From: Asterias amurensis
Taxonomy: Eukaryota; Echinodermata; Asteroidea; Forcipulatida; Asteriidae
NCBI RefSeq assembly: GCF_032118995.1
Contig: NC_092648.1
Span: 18,442,450-18,506,449 of the forward strand
Direction: 5' to 3'
DNA: 64,000 bases
The notes beneath the pieces were generated by a model. The model saw only the letters and a list, made by a program, of their open reading frames with translations, was not told where the DNA came from and searched no databases. The translations under genes and the position numbers were made by a program. Shown here piece after piece: positions 28,114 through 54,244 of this stretch. The first letter of the stretch is position 1. Each line of letters begins with the position of its first letter.

Positions 28114-30581
28114 CCAAATGAATTAACTTCTTACAATTACAAATCTTTCGGTTTAGCAGAAAATACGGGAAACTAAGTTTCAAACCAGTCACAAGAGAAA
28201 TAGACCAGACACCGGTTTTTCGTTTGGCTATAGTAACCGGGTTCTCCAAGACGAAAAGGTTTGTGTGCACCCTGCAAACCTATAATACCCAGCTTTGTGA
28301 AAGACAACCCCATGAAACAGTTTCTGCCAAATCGGAGCATTTTCCAAGCAATTCAAAAATGACAGCACTTTGGAGACAAATTTTGTTAAAGACAATTATT
28401 GTGTTATTATAAGCAAATGATAACCAAGGCAGTTAAGGCCCTGTATTGCACATTCGTATGGTATAGCTGTCCAAACACCGTTTGATATGTCATGCACTTG
28501 GCGCAATTGAATAACTCAGTTTTACACAACTGTTGATAGTGAAATAATATGAGCAGCTCTATCCCTTAATACATCTACTTTGATAACAATAAATTTGTAG
28601 AATTAACATCTATAGTTTTATGAGATATATTGTATACCTAAAATTAACCATGAGTGGTTTATATAACATAATGTTGTTCCCGGTATTCATAAAAGGAAAA
28701 TACAAAAGTTAATCTATAAATGGAAATGAAAGGAATGTTGGAATGAGTTTATTGTACTGATGGGTAATGTTCTCTGTTAATAAAGCTGTAAACACTATTC
28801 CGTACTAAAAAATCGTTTTGATCAGTTTCACCGGTGCTTGCTCTCACTAAGTATACAAAATGTTTTAACATAACAAATATTTTTAAGCTAGTTATGTTCA
28901 GAACAAAACTTAAACTGTTCTATAAATGGTTCCCTTGTGATGATAATTCGAACTGCTTAGAAAAATCGAAGGGGTACTTTGAGCTGAGAACGTGTACATT
29001 TGACCAAGGATTGTTTGAAGTGCTAGCTCTCTATATCTTAAAAAACGCTCCAAGTTCCGACTTCTTCGAGCCATAGTACAAGCAAGACCTCTTCACAGTT
29101 AACTAAAAACATTAAACTAAAAATATTGATCATTAATTTAGAAGATAAACTTTGGCACTGTCAGTGTCGTTCGAGAACTCATTAATTTCTAGCATTTTAT
29201 AAAGACAAAGTCTTTTTATATAAAATTCCATTTCCATAGATCAATTCGGCAAAACAAAAATGTAGTTAATCGACCTGCAATTTCGTAAATGATTATTCGG
29301 GCCTGGGATGTGTGTTATCAAAGATAAACGGCTTTCCTTTACTATGAATTGCAATAATCAAATTCCACATATACACATCTCAAATCAATCACAAACTTCA
29401 GTCTGACGATCGCTTGCCAAACTTACTTTCATTTTGTTCTTCTTCTAAACATCAATAAAGATTCTACAACATAGATTTGTAAACATTAGAACTGCATTAA
29501 GTACACTGTCAATTTATTTTTGGCGGTGGTATGCAACATGATTTACAATTAATAGTCTTATTAATTTTTTTCAAACCTCAAATCTAAAAGATCTTTTAAT
29601 AGAGGAATGCTAGCAACTTCTGTTGATGTTTTTTAAAAGCAAAACGTCAGGGGGAATACCTGAATACAACTGACGTAGTATTTTGCTTAGCAACCCTCAT
29701 TATCAGCCCAGTAAATTATTGGTGAAGCAAAATATTGTTTGTTCGTCAGCTCTGGGGAGGCTGGTCCTTAACCAAAATGATTAGTGGCACATAATCCAAG
29801 CATTCGGTTTCATTGTATTCGAATACTCACATTCTGTACATCTTTAGGAACATATTTTGATTTAAAAAAAAACTAATTATATTTTATGCAACTGATTCCT
29901 TGATTCTCAGCATGCAGTTTAGTTGGGACACAAACAAAAGGAATGTTAAAGAAAAGGACACATACTGTTAATGCTACGTAATATGGATTAAAGCAACAAC
30001 TACATTTTGGCAGAAATTGTATTCCTAGGCCCCAAAACATTAAGCCAAAACATCGAGATCGGGTTAAAAAAATAATCATTGTTAAAATTATCGGAAAAAG
30101 TATAGGTGAGCTAACAGTACTGTACTTCAAGGTTTTATAATAATATAAGGTGATGGATGCTTTAAAGATTAGAAAGGTGTTTTGACTTGAAAATCATGTG
30201 CACATTTTTTGTCTGAGGAAATCAATTGTTTGGATTTACACACGGTTTTTAGTTGTCTGAAATGTTCTATACAACTCGTCTATGTAAAAACGGTGTTGCA
30301 CAATAATTGGTCCATTTTTCACAGAAGAGCGGATTTGCATTTAAAACTCACTTTAAAAAGGGCCTATAAATTGAAACAGCTCTTTACGGGTGAACTAATA
30401 AATCCATCTGTAAGAGCAAATACTTTCGTGGAGAGCTGACAAAGGAAAGCCCCATTTTCGGAATCATGTTTTTTTTTTTTTACAAACAAACAAAAAACGC
30501 ATAAAACCACGTATGTCCAGCCGTTGAAATACTTGCTACAAATCGAGGCACATGCCGCCAACTGCGATGGCTGAAAGAAAC

Positions 30582-37829
<7,248 letters not shown>

Positions 37830-37988
37830 TTTTTGAGAAATGTTGAAAGGTTGTCTGATGAGGAGGGAGCAGACTGGAATGCTTGTTGGATACGGCCACA
37901 CTTCGTATACGACGAATCCTTGACAATAATGAAGCATAAAATTGGGGCCGCGTACGTTGTTTGTGGCCACTGTTCAGTCAAGGTTACT

Positions 37989-38000
37989 GGGCATGCGCGG
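37989..38000. promoter_or_regulatory. NRF1-like motif upstream of calmodulin gene 3
   Basis: GGGCATGCGCGG, about 160 bases 5' of the ATG, resembles the GCGCATGCGC site of the NRF1 transcription factor. A similar GTGCGCATGCCC at 15195-15206 is 1.3 kb upstream of gene 2. A match by eye only. Confidence 0.25.
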
Positions 38001-39071
38001 ATTACTTACAACTGGGTCACATGGTGTCATAATGAATAAATAAGGCCGTGTCCGATTTACGGCTACTGCTACGGCTTGATCGTCAAGTCATCATACGTTG
38101 AAGTATAGGAAATCCCTAACAACACACTTAGCAACAGACATAGCCGTAGCTTTTTGGTAGCCGCCAATTTTGATATAGCCTGACACTCATTTTGGGTACA
38201 CCACAAATACCTCTATTTTGTGTTTAAAAAAAAACAATTCTGGTTATTGATTAGGCCTAGGCCTACTGTAGGCTACATAATTGTTAGTTATATTAAACTA
38301 ATTTTTCATCCAAGACGTGTTTGATTTCGAGGTAAAGTAGAGTGAGTAATTATTCATAAGTAGGGCTACTGTTTGCATAAAAATTAACATATTATTAATA
38401 ATGTTGATATTTATCTCTGGCTACTTCTTTGCGTACTATTTTGGCCTAAATTTACAATTATCAAAAATGTCAGAGTAACCGAAAAAAGTTCCATTTTGGT
38501 TTGTTATTTGTCTATTTAGGTAGCACACATATTAGGTCAATATCATTCAATACTGCGGTCCCTGTTTATGCGCTTAATGCATTTTCTGCTGGACTCTGAA
38601 CGGCTGACTGCAATGCGTCTCACCACTCTGGACGATAATAAGTAAGAAGCCGCATCGGCATCCCAAGATCCTTTGCGCCCAATCGAGGTAAAACCTTACC
38701 AACGGCCAGCTATTGGGTCTAATTTCCCGCTATCGTCATTCTTTGATAGATCTTTAACATTAATTGAAATTTCTGATTATTTATTATGTTTATCGCAGTG
38801 GGAATTCGACTGCTTTGCCGTTTGTAGGTTTGGTGTTTTATCTGTTAATGGTGCTAGCTTCCCTGCTACGTGTGCGGTGGATAATGTAATTGTGCTGCGC
38901 ATGACTGGATGGTGGCAGAGTGCTGGCAATATTGAATGGGTTTTTGAGAATTATGACGACTCAAGGGCCTTCTTTTATTGAATGATTTAGATGTAAAAAT
39001 ACAAATTGAGCCAATATTGTCTTCGATTAAAAATGATTATACAAAATAATAATTGCAATAAAAATAATCAT

Positions 39072-39150
39072 AAAACAAACACAAAAATAAAACAAAAACA
39101 AGCAAACAAACATACAAACAAACAAACAAACAAACGAACGAACAAACAAA
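39072..39150. repeat. (CAAA)n-like microsatellite
   Basis: Imperfect CAAA repeats with CGAA, CATA and AAAACAA variants, upstream of calmodulin gene 3. Confidence 0.85.
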
Positions 39151-40313
39151 ACAAGCAAATAAAAATAAATACAAAATAAACAATGTAAAATGTCAGATAA
39201 GGCCATATTACAATGGGCAACTTTTTGTCTAAACGCGAAAGAGTGGGAAAGGCATTGTGAGTTACAATCGTATATAACAATTACTTACAAGTTTTTCATC
39301 CTCCAAAAATAAATAGCTGCACAAGTGGTAGTCTGGTTCTAATTATCTAAAACTGGTGTGTTTTCATTGTAATGTTAAAATGTATTGAAGATAAATGTTA
39401 GTTATATTACTAGTGATATTTAATCATTCTTTTTTTGTCCAACTGTTGACGTAAATCTTTAATAAAAAATATTGTAAGTATAAAAAATGTAATTTTTTTT
39501 AACCTGGGCTACACTGTATTTTCACCTTATTCTTCAAGGACTCATAAGGGCAGCTGTAGGTTTCATCGCATTGTGTAGAGAAGGAAGCGCGTCTTTGTTT
39601 CAACACATGTGTCCCAAATAAATTTTCGACCGCAATTTCGTCGATCAGGAAGGCAAACAAAGGGAACAAAAAACAGCAGCGCACGTTATAATTTTTCAGT
39701 AGCACCCTAATTGACTTTCGAGTCCGGATAACAAATTAGCCGGTCGTTGTGTGTGGACCGTCGTCACTCAAATGTAATTTCGGTTAGGATAATATATGAA
39801 AGAACACCCAAAATATTCATTCAAATTAATTATTTATCCCAAGCGATGGATGAGCAATCGATGTTTTAAATAACGTCATCATAATATAAATGGGAAAACT
39901 GGAACTGGTCACAACACTTGTGACGCTGGATGTCAGGACCAAGAGGGCGGGCATTAAGACTTAGTGTGCGCTTGACAGAACTTACACTTTTTGAATAAGT
40001 AGGAATGTTTATTATCATCAAGACAATCAAAGAAAACATATTATTACAATTGGTTTTATACTTTTGAAGAGATTGGCTAAATTCAGTAAATCAGTAAATT
40101 TTAATTAAGTTTTGTTTGTTTTATTATTCTTTTCTATGTTTGGATGGAAATCTCTAGTTCGACTTACTGGCATCAGTATAATTAGATTGTTTTCTGTGGG
40201 GAAAAAAAAACGTTTAGTGTTGTATTTGTTTTTTAACACAACCATTTGATATGATTTGACAAAAAATGGGTGTTTATATCATTGAAGACAGCTTAGTGGT
40301 TTGAGAAAGGGTG

Positions 40314-40692
40314 TTAAAGGGAAGGTACACGTTTGGTAATTACTCAAAACAAAAATTAGCTTAAAAACTGACTTGGTAACTAGCATTCATGGCATTGGAG
40401 AGCTGTTGATAGTCGTAACATTGTGGGAAACGACTCTCTCTGAAGTAACGTAGTTTTTGAAAAAAAGGTAATTTCCCACTTAAATATTAAGACTTCTAGC
40501 TAGAAGTCTTTTGTTCCTATCTGAAAGCACACAAAATTGTCCAACAAGGGTGTTTTTTCTTTTATCATTTTCTCCAAACTTCGATGACCAATTGAGCTCA
40601 AATTTTCACAGGTTTGTTAATTTATGCATATGTTGAGATACACCAAGTCAGAACAATGGTCTTTGACAATTGCCAATAGTGTACCTTCTTAA
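40314..40692 (+). mobile_element. TTAA MITE, sister family A2
   Basis: Related to family A in its interior (ttcacaggtttgttaatttatgc, read in blocks) but with different termini, AAAGGGAAGGTACACG at the left and GTGTACCTTC at the right. TTAA is present on both sides. A small perfect hairpin around acttctagctagaagt marks its centre. Confidence 0.8.
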
Positions 40693-41126
40693 ATGGAAAA
40701 GTCCAAAAGTGGAACATTTAGTTTTAAAGCCAACCTTTAATAGTGTTATGTCAAGGAAATTGACTAATGAACTTTTCATTCCTGAGCCAGTACATGCCAG
40801 CCAGTTTACATTTTAAAAACAGATAACATTGGTGAAAATTGTCAGAGATTAGTCATGTGATGGATGCATTTGCTGAAAACTAGTTGGTTCAAATTGACAC
40901 TGAGATTGAGACTTCAAAAGTTTAAAATGCACAACTTACCCAACTGCACGAGTGAAAACCCAAACCGGAATTATGTTAAACACGATTAATTACAACAAAC
41001 AGTACTACTGGTAAAACAATAATCTCCAAGTATCTGGTTTCCAAACAAAAAATAACTAGGTGGATTATAGTGGTCCCAGAACGGCAAGTGTAGTGGCGTC
41101 ATTTAAGAAGAGAGAACTGTCTGTGC

Positions 41127-46845
<5,719 letters not shown>

Positions 46846-48234
46846 TGTTTACTTTAGAGTAAAATGCTTCAGTTTTGACGTTTACTTAAACAGGTAGCAC
46901 TACTAAAAAGCTACTAACTTTAACAAAGTTAAGGACGTGGTGGTGTATTCACTTTTCACAGCATGCAGGCTAGGCAGCGTCAATTTTGTACGTCGCTGTT
47001 GTATACACTTTGTGTGAACTGGGAGGATGGTGTCAAAATGGCCGTTCCACCGCACAACACATCAAACTTAGTTATTCCTGCGCCCCGCGATTTAGGAATA
47101 AAGTTTGCAATTAAATCTGAAAAATCGTTGAAAACAAAATTAGGAATATTTAGAAATGTTATAAAACTGTAATTATTACTGTACTAATTGTATAAACGTA
47201 ATAAGAAACCACAGAATCTGCATGCATAATTTAGTTTGACTACTTTTTGGTGCATGCACACAATGCACCGTTGGGGGAAAAAACAATTGACGCAATGCAC
47301 CTTTTTTTTTTAGTTAAAGGGGCAGTCAATTTGGTAAAATTCAGGGAAACGATATATTTTTTTATTTTTTTTTAATAGTTTTTAGTGCATTATATATTTT
47401 AATATGGATTTGTATTTAATATTTTTGCTGGTATGGTAAAGAAAATGGAACAGGGGTTCTAATTTAGTGGACTCAAATCATGACTCAAATTGACAGCACT
47501 AGCCTACGTAATAGCCGTCGTCAGGAAATTGACGAAGTTGACGACACAATAATGATAAATCTTATCAATCCAAACTATTTAGAATACTTTGATATTGGGG
47601 CACAGCATGCACACCCAACGCCATGATTCTCTGATCGTCCATACTGACTCTTACATTACAACAACGAACACCCCTTTGGAGTAAGTTGCGTGGTCCACAG
47701 TAGACACGACACAGTCCTTCGTGAGTACAAAGAAATTCGACGAGTGTGATTTGAGTACACAAAACACCCGAGCTAGTCTAGTAAAAAAAATTGCAGTTGC
47801 TTTTTCATCCGCAGCAGTGTGATGGTTTTCATATCATCGATGGCCTAGGCGATTGAATATTAATGCCCGTTTGATAACGGACACAATCTGAAAAGACGGT
47901 CTTCTTCGTAAAAATGGGGTTAGCGAAAGGTTAAGTTAACAAACAGTCATAAGTTGTCCAATATATGAAGACCCCATAGCCCCTTGCCATTATTATTAAC
48001 GTTAATGTCACGCTACGCTACGCTGCGTGCAGTGTGTCAAGTAGCTAGCTAGCAGTGCAATCCTGTAGGCTATTTCTACATGCTGTAAACATGCTCTATG
48101 CTCTTTTATAGGCCTTGTGCCGTTCTATGAAAGGCGCGTTGTTTACTTACGGCTATGACCACCAGAAAAGGATAAATACAATAGCTTGCAAACATTCACA
48201 CCCAGATCATATTTTTACTACATCAGTCGGCACT
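46846..48234. other. head-to-head promoter interval, calmodulin 4 and dehydrogenase 1
   Basis: About 1.4 kb separates the start of calmodulin gene 4 (minus) from that of dehydrogenase copy 1 (plus), so both promoters must lie here unless further 5' exons exist. No TATA box stands out. An open stretch at 46963-47172 has no recognisable domain and is probably chance. Confidence 0.5.
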
Positions 48235-51200
48235 ATGGTGGACATAACAGCGAAAAAATCGGGTGTATTTCTCCTATGTGCCTTTGTATTTATATGGTAC
48301 ATAGTTCCCCGCCTTGGGGAGGAGTTTCTCTCGAGGTGTTTCGGTAACATCATCTCGTTGATCCTTGCCTATGTCATCGCCATCCAGCTCAACGAGGGCA
48401 AGATCGAGATCCAGGGGAAGGCCGTGTTAGTAACGGGGTGCGATACGGGGATCGGTAACGCCGTGGCCCGGTACCTCGACAAGCTTGGGTTCCGTGTGTT
48501 CGCCGGGTGTCTGTTCGAGGATGGGACAGGGGCACGACGGCTTAAGGATGAGTGCTCGGGGAGGATGCAGGTGGTTCAAATGGATGTGACCAATGAACAG
48601 CAAGTGGCGGAAGTGGCGCGGTTCGTGCAAAGTGCTGTTGCAGTTTCGGGTGAAGGTAATACTCGTATAATAACCATACCCGCAAAGTACAGGTCACATT
48701 GCCCTGCATCTATTGAATGTCAATTTATATCTGAAATTCCGCAAAATTTGATTTGCAAAGTGGAAATTCTATGCAGAGTCAACAGCAACGACAGTCTCAT
48801 CAAAAACAACCGGAAAACTTAGCGTTAAGACCCAGAGCAGAAAAGATATATTGATGCAAATCGCTCGTCATGTTGGACGAGAAATAACTACGAGAGGTTC
48901 GTTACACTTTGTAAACCATGCTGCTTGCAACACCAGCTGGGGCACAAAATAAATGTTCCACTCCTAGTCAATCCGTGCTCTGGAAGTGACAATACGTCGG
49001 TGTGCGTCCTGCCCTTTAAAGGGATATCCATCGTTAAAGAGGTCCAATCACACCCTCTTGTTTTCAATTAACTCAACATAAAAGTAACAACCCACGTGTG
49101 GAAATCATCACTAATATGGGCCCTTAGAGATATATAATAAAAAAAGGAGAAATTAATACTGTTTTTCTTCTTCAAATATAACTGGGTCCTGGCCGAGCAG
49201 ACAGCTGGTCAAATTTAACAAAAACCGTTGACAAAGCATACACAGTTAATATTTTTGCTATTTGCTGTCTGTATAAAGGGGAAGTTAATCTGTCAGACAC
49301 TCCGTACAATCTTATCTTTACAGGGAGAGGTCGGCGATACAAAATTCTTTACATTCTACAGACTGTGTGGAGTTGAACAATCAATAATCGCCGGCCATCG
49401 ATAACATGCAGATAATAAATTAATTGGCCCTCATAAAGTATGCCAAACGATTTAAAGGCAGTGGACACTATTGGTAATTGTCAAAGACTAGCCTTCACAG
49501 TTGGTGTATCTCAACATATGCATAAAATAACAAACCTGTGAAAATTTGAGCTCAAGAAAAACACCCTTGTCACACGAAGTTGTGTGCGTTTAGATGGTTG
49601 ATTTCGAGACCTCAAGTTCTAAACCTGAGGTCTCGAAATCAAATTCGTGGAAAACTACTTCTTTCTCGAAAACTATGGCACTTCAGAGGGAGCCGTTTCT
49701 CACAATGTTTTATACCATCAACCTCTCCCCATTACTCATCACCAATAAAGGTTTTATGCTAATAAATATTTTGAGTAATTACCAATAGTGTCCACTACAT
49801 TTAAGTGATAACTTGCACTATCCACATGAAAGCGATTTCGACCAGATGTCAGAGGATTGGGAATTTACGTTTATACACCGACACCGCTTGATCAATTAAT
49901 TGGAAATCGATTGTTTAATGGCAGTCCACTGCACTGTTGGACGTCCATGGTGATTTTTGTTGGACACGGCTGGAAAGTTCGTGAAGACGCTATATTCCTC
50001 TTCTATCAAACGCACCACCACACCCTCAAACAGTGTCAATATTATTATTCATCAAAATAAACGCACTGATGTTATGTCATAATAAATGGGGCTGCACAAT
50101 TCGTTTTGTTTGCTTGTCGAAATCAAAGAAGGCAAATTTCAATATGCATATTTTTTTTAAAGGCAGTGGACACTATTGGTAATTGCTCAAAAATAATTAT
50201 TAGCATAAGCCCTCACTTGGTAACGAGTAATGGGGAGAGGTTGATAGTATAAAACATTATGAGAAATGGCTCCCTCTGAAGTAACGTAGTTTTCGGGAAA
50301 GAAGTAATTTTCCTCGAATTTTGATTTCGAGACCTCAGATTTAGAATTTGAGGTCTCGAATTCAAGCATCTGAAAGCACACAACTTGGTGTGACAAGGGT
50401 GTTTTTTCCTTTCATTATTATCTCGCAACTTTGATGACCAATTGAGTTCAAATTTTCACAGGTTTGTTATTTTATGCATTTATTGGGATACACCAAGTGG
50501 GAAGACTGGTCTTTGACAATGTGTCCAGTGTCTTTAAACCAGTTGTAGGCCTGTATGTCATGCGTGGACAAACTGCATGGATTTTTCCAGGTGAATTTTC
50601 CCGAGGTTTACCATCCCTCCGCATTCACGCATTATAGGTCGTCGTGGCCGTTTCAATTATTTTATTCATTAATTTGTTGTTAAAGGAACACGTTGCCTTG
50701 GATCGGACGAGTTGGTCAAAACAAAAGCGTTTGTAACCGTTTTTTATAAAATGCATATGGTTGGAAAGATGTTTTAAAAGTAGAATACAATGATCCACAC
50801 AAGTTTGCCTCGAAATTGCGTGGTTTTCCTTCTACTGTGCGAACTAACATGGTCGGCCATTTATGGGAGTCAAAATTTTGACCCCCATAAATGGCCGACG
50901 TGTTAGTCGATGAGGTAAAAGGAAAACCACGCAATTTCGAGGCATGTTTGTGTGAATCATTGTATTCTACTTTTACAACATCTTTCTACCCATATGCATT
51001 TTATAAAAAACGGTTACAAACGCTTTTCAAAGACCAACTCGACCGATCCAAGGCAACGTGTTCCTTTAATTATGTGTACACTTATTTATTTTTCAGGGGT
51101 ACGGCCTAACCATGAAGATGGCGCTATAACTGCCTTTAAAATCTAGGTCACATTTTGTTTACTTTGAGGGCGAGCTTATTGTTGACTTTTCCCTATGTAG

Positions 51201-53711
51201 AAAGAAAAGCCAAAGTTCAACATTTTGTGTAAAGTTGACTGGGTTCATAACTGCATTAAAAACATTATTACGCTCGATTGCAGACGAACCAAGGGTCCAC
51301 ATTAATAGTAAAATTCAACTGGGAAAAAAAAATGAAAAGTAAAACTCTGATGTTACATCAGCCAAACAATTTTTGCTTCAAGAGATTCTGATTCAAATTT
51401 CTCCCTGCTTTGAAAATTAAAATGATGTGAGCAACGCCGTCAAGTTGTGACGAAATAGTTTGTACCGTTTAGAAATTTCCTTTTGTCAATAAGCCTTCTT
51501 CTCGTTTAATAACAATTATTTTTACAGCTAGGTCTGTAAAATAACGAGAAAAGGTTTTTAAAAGTTATTGATCAAACAAAATTACTTTAATAATATGTAG
51601 AATTACAATTTTTTGATTTTTCGTTTCAGTGTTGTGGGGGGTTGTAAACAATGCTGGAATTGCTGTGTTTGGTGAAGTTGAGTGGTTGTCTATGGATGAT
51701 TATCAGAGGGTCGTCAATATCAATCTATGGGGTATGATACGCGTCACTAAGGCCTTCTTGCCTATGATTCGTCAATGCAAAGGTACGTCACGTTTTAGTG
51801 TAGCCAATCAGAACAGCGTCAAAGGTTATGCATCTTGGTTGTGAATTTTAATTTTGCACTTTTGGAAATTAAGGGGCATTTAGCACGGTACAACAGTGGT
51901 TCTCCGTTTCATTTGAACTGGCAATGAGAGCAATTTTCATTTGATTCAAATTGAAAATTATGGTCGAACATTATACTTTATCAAATTAAACACCCGCACG
52001 GCTTAAACAACCTGCATTGAGTTTACACAAACTTTGTTGCCAAACTTGGAAAATACTATTTGGTTTAAGACACAGTAAGACACAACTTCTTTTGTTCATG
52101 ACATATTTTAAATGGTGTCTGAAGCTTTGCATGGTGTGGAGAATAAGAGTAACTATAAACATAAAAACGAATAGTAAACTTGCGGGTGCATACGAGTAGA
52201 ATCTCCTTTGAAGGAGTGATGGCTCTGAGAAGAGCCAGTTTGGTCTCGACGTTTAGAACAGTATATTCTTTCTCCTGAAGACGAGCAGAGTATACTGTTC
52301 GAAACGTCGAGACCAAACTGGCTCTTTTCAGAGCCACCACTCCTTCAAAAGAGATTTTACTCATGAATGTACCCGCAAGTTTACTATTCATATTCATATT
52401 TATAGCTACTCTTACGACATGTTTTGTCTCATCTTACCACACTAATCTAAATCAAAAAAAATTATAATCAGGAAGAATTTTGTATTCTTATTCTTTCTAC
52501 ACAAGTAGTCGATATTAAGAAATGTACTTGTATATTTATTTATTTTTTTCCATTAAATTCTCTTCAGGTCGCATCGTGAATATGAGTAGCATACAGGGCT
52601 TGTTTGGTGCCCCTTTTATTTCCACCTACTCAATCAGCAAGTACAGTGTGGAAGCATTCAGTGACTGTCTTCGATATGAGATGGCAAAATGGGGAGTCAA
52701 GACTATCATCATTGAACCGGGCAACTTCTCCTGTAAGTCTTGAAGTGTATTTCTTCTTACTGTGACCATTGTTCATGAGGTTGTAATTAAGGTGGGAAGA
52801 TCATGGTGACAAGCCCATTTTCTTGATGAGTAAATAAAGTCACTATCACAGTCATGACAACGTGTACTTATGTTGGTCTGGTTCTCTTACATAAGAACAG
52901 CTAAATTAACAAAATCATCAGCATGTGTGCAGCAAGACGTTTTCTGTATAAGTGTACACATACTTAGAGCTATTGAAACATACCTAAAGTTATATTAAAA
53001 ATTACGAGACCTTGACTTGTTCATTTAATATTTCCCTTAGGAGATTGTCCTTATCAGACATTTATTCCACTAAACCCTGTGTGTCCAATGTGATACTTGT
53101 ACAGGGAATTGCAAACTCTTCTTACTAAAAAAAAACCCTGTAGTGTTGGTCGGGGATAGGTCTTGACTGTGTTTTTTATTTTTTATTAACAATGCGAAGT
53201 GGGGATTCGATTTTAAGTTAAGTAATATTGATCAATAGGTAAGCTCTTTCTGAAGCCTGTGGATTCGGTTTGGGACAATAGGCAATAACTATTCTTGAAT
53301 AATGTAACACCTATATTAATGGTTTGTTTTCACTCATTATTTTCTGCAGCATGTTCGGACCTTTTCGAAGAGAAAAACATCACCAAAATGTTAGAGACCG
53401 TATGGAGTAAGACGCCAGACCACATAAAGGAAGACTACGGGCAAGAATACTTCAACGACATGGTAAAGTCTATGGCAAACACCCGATTCATGAGCGCCAA
53501 CAGTCTGGAGCCGGTCCAGATTGCTGTGGAGGACGCCCTCATTGACGAAAACCCACAAATCCGGTATTTCCCGTCCAACATACAGTCGAAAATATTCACC
53601 TGGATTTTCTGTTATTTGCCGCCTACGCTCACGGACTACTTGTTCAAGGTTGCAGTTTGGATGTCCGCTGTCAAAGTGAAGGGAATAGAAAAGCAGTCAC
53701 TTGACAACTGA
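48235..53711 (+). CDS. BDH1-like: short-chain dehydrogenase/reductase, BDH1-like, copy 1
   Basis: An NAD(H)-type short-chain dehydrogenase of the SDR9C group that includes D-beta-hydroxybutyrate dehydrogenase, retinol and 17-beta-hydroxysteroid dehydrogenases. Exons are 48235-48655, 51630-51782, 52568-52732 and 53350-53711, giving 366 residues with GT-AG junctions. Visible motifs are the cofactor loop TGCDTGIG (67-74), NNAG (147-150), Ser199 in NMSS, and Tyr212/Lys216 in YSISK, the full catalytic set with the usual 13-residue Ser-Tyr spacing. EPGNF and a KDYGQEYF segment in the last exon resemble BDH1 most. Two hydrophobic N-terminal stretches (about 9-25 and 38-52) suggest a membrane anchor, probably ER or mitochondrial. 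An in-frame ATG at 48115 would add 40 residues; 48235 was preferred because it gives the same distance to the cofactor motif as in copy 2. Intron 1 (3 kb) contains three TTAA elements and intron 2 a Penelope-like foldback. The substrate cannot be read from sequence. Confidence 0.92.
49452..49804 (-). mobile_element. TTAA MITE, family A, copy 6
   Basis: Reverse copy bounded by TTAA, with a short internal deletion. It lies in intron 1 of dehydrogenase copy 1, opposite in orientation to the copy about 350 bases downstream. Confidence 0.85.
50157..50537 (+). mobile_element. TTAA MITE, family A, copy 7
   Basis: Forward copy with TTAA at both ends; it starts aggcagtggacactattgg after the TTAA. It lies in intron 1 of dehydrogenase copy 1. 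Confidence 0.85.
50680..51069. mobile_element. TTAA foldback element, family B, copy 2
   Basis: About 390 bp with the same termini and central palindrome as the copy in calmodulin gene 4 and TTAA at both ends. It lies in intron 1 of dehydrogenase copy 1, about 140 bases after a family A element. Confidence 0.9.
52140..52420. mobile_element. inverted pair of Penelope-like terminal fragments
   Basis: Two arms of about 125 bp (52143-52266 and 52292-52417) are inverted copies, both containing aaacgtcgagaccaaactgg and actccttc blocks. The single-copy centre reads CTGAAGAC, a 6-bp stem (GAGCAG/CTGTTC) and GAAACGTC, a pattern seen at the terminal repeats of Penelope-like retroelements. No reverse transcriptase or GIY-YIG frame is nearby. 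It lies in intron 2 of dehydrogenase copy 1. Confidence 0.5.
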
Positions 53712-53834
53712 TGAACTCGGCAATTGTCTTTTTTTCACGATCTAGAATTGATGATTCTAAAAATCATTCGGTCCTTCGGATATGAAGTTGACTAAATAAT
53801 TGTTAACTCGCCAAAGGCCGTTATACTTTCTGAG

Positions 53835-53935
53835 TCATTGCCAAGAAATCCAAGTTGCCTCGGATGGATGGGACTCGAACCAACGACCTTCCACATTCCC
53901 GAGCAGATGAGTCAACCACAACTCACAGAATCGCA
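53835..53935 (-). mobile_element. tRNA-derived SINE fragment
   Basis: On the minus strand a B box GGTTCGAGTCC (53871-53881) follows a degenerate tRNA-like head. It lies just downstream of dehydrogenase copy 1, in its likely 3' UTR. Confidence 0.5.
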
Positions 53936-54244
53936 CTTTTGGAGCTGCAGTTTCAATTAATACGCCGATTGGTGTTTTTGTAGTTAACTTAATCTGCTTG
54001 AATAATGTTCTTGATGCGACAGATCTCTCACATCCTCATCGGCAAATGTAATTACATGAAACTGTGTTCGGTAAAAACTCCCCACATTGAACACTATGCC
54101 ATAGATATTGGTTCATTTGGAAATAATGATTGTTTTGTCTTCGTTGTTTAATAGTCACCGCAGTTCACAGGGTAGTTGCAGCCAGTTTTAGAAATAATTT
54201 ATGTTCGTCCTTCTTTAGGCGAGTTTTATGTTGCATTTTTTTCT

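Larger units (their letters stand above)
24570..30581. other. intergenic DNA between the convergent calmodulin genes 2 and 3
   Basis: This space takes both 3' UTRs. It contains a decayed TTAA element (about 26250-26430), a palindromic element (26584-27028), a palindromic 'gagttagg' element (27962-28113) and a C run (27702-27716). The rest is AT-rich and no exon is supported. Confidence 0.6.
37830..41126. other. intergenic DNA between calmodulin genes 4 and 3
   Basis: The left end is the promoter and 5' UTR region of gene 3 (minus strand). It also holds a probable small mobile fragment at about 38043-38160, a CAAA-type microsatellite (39072-39150), and a TTAA element of a sister family (40314-40692). 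No additional gene is seen. Confidence 0.55.

Noticed and set aside
48115-48234. Upstream in-frame ATG of dehydrogenase copy 1
   Set aside because: The 40 extra residues are polar and have no counterpart in copy 2; start at 48235 gives matching N-termini.
53295-53349. In-frame Met before the last exon of dehydrogenase copy 1
   Set aside because: Lies before a good acceptor (ttttctgcag); splicing at 53350 gives the conserved NFSSCSDLFEE junction.
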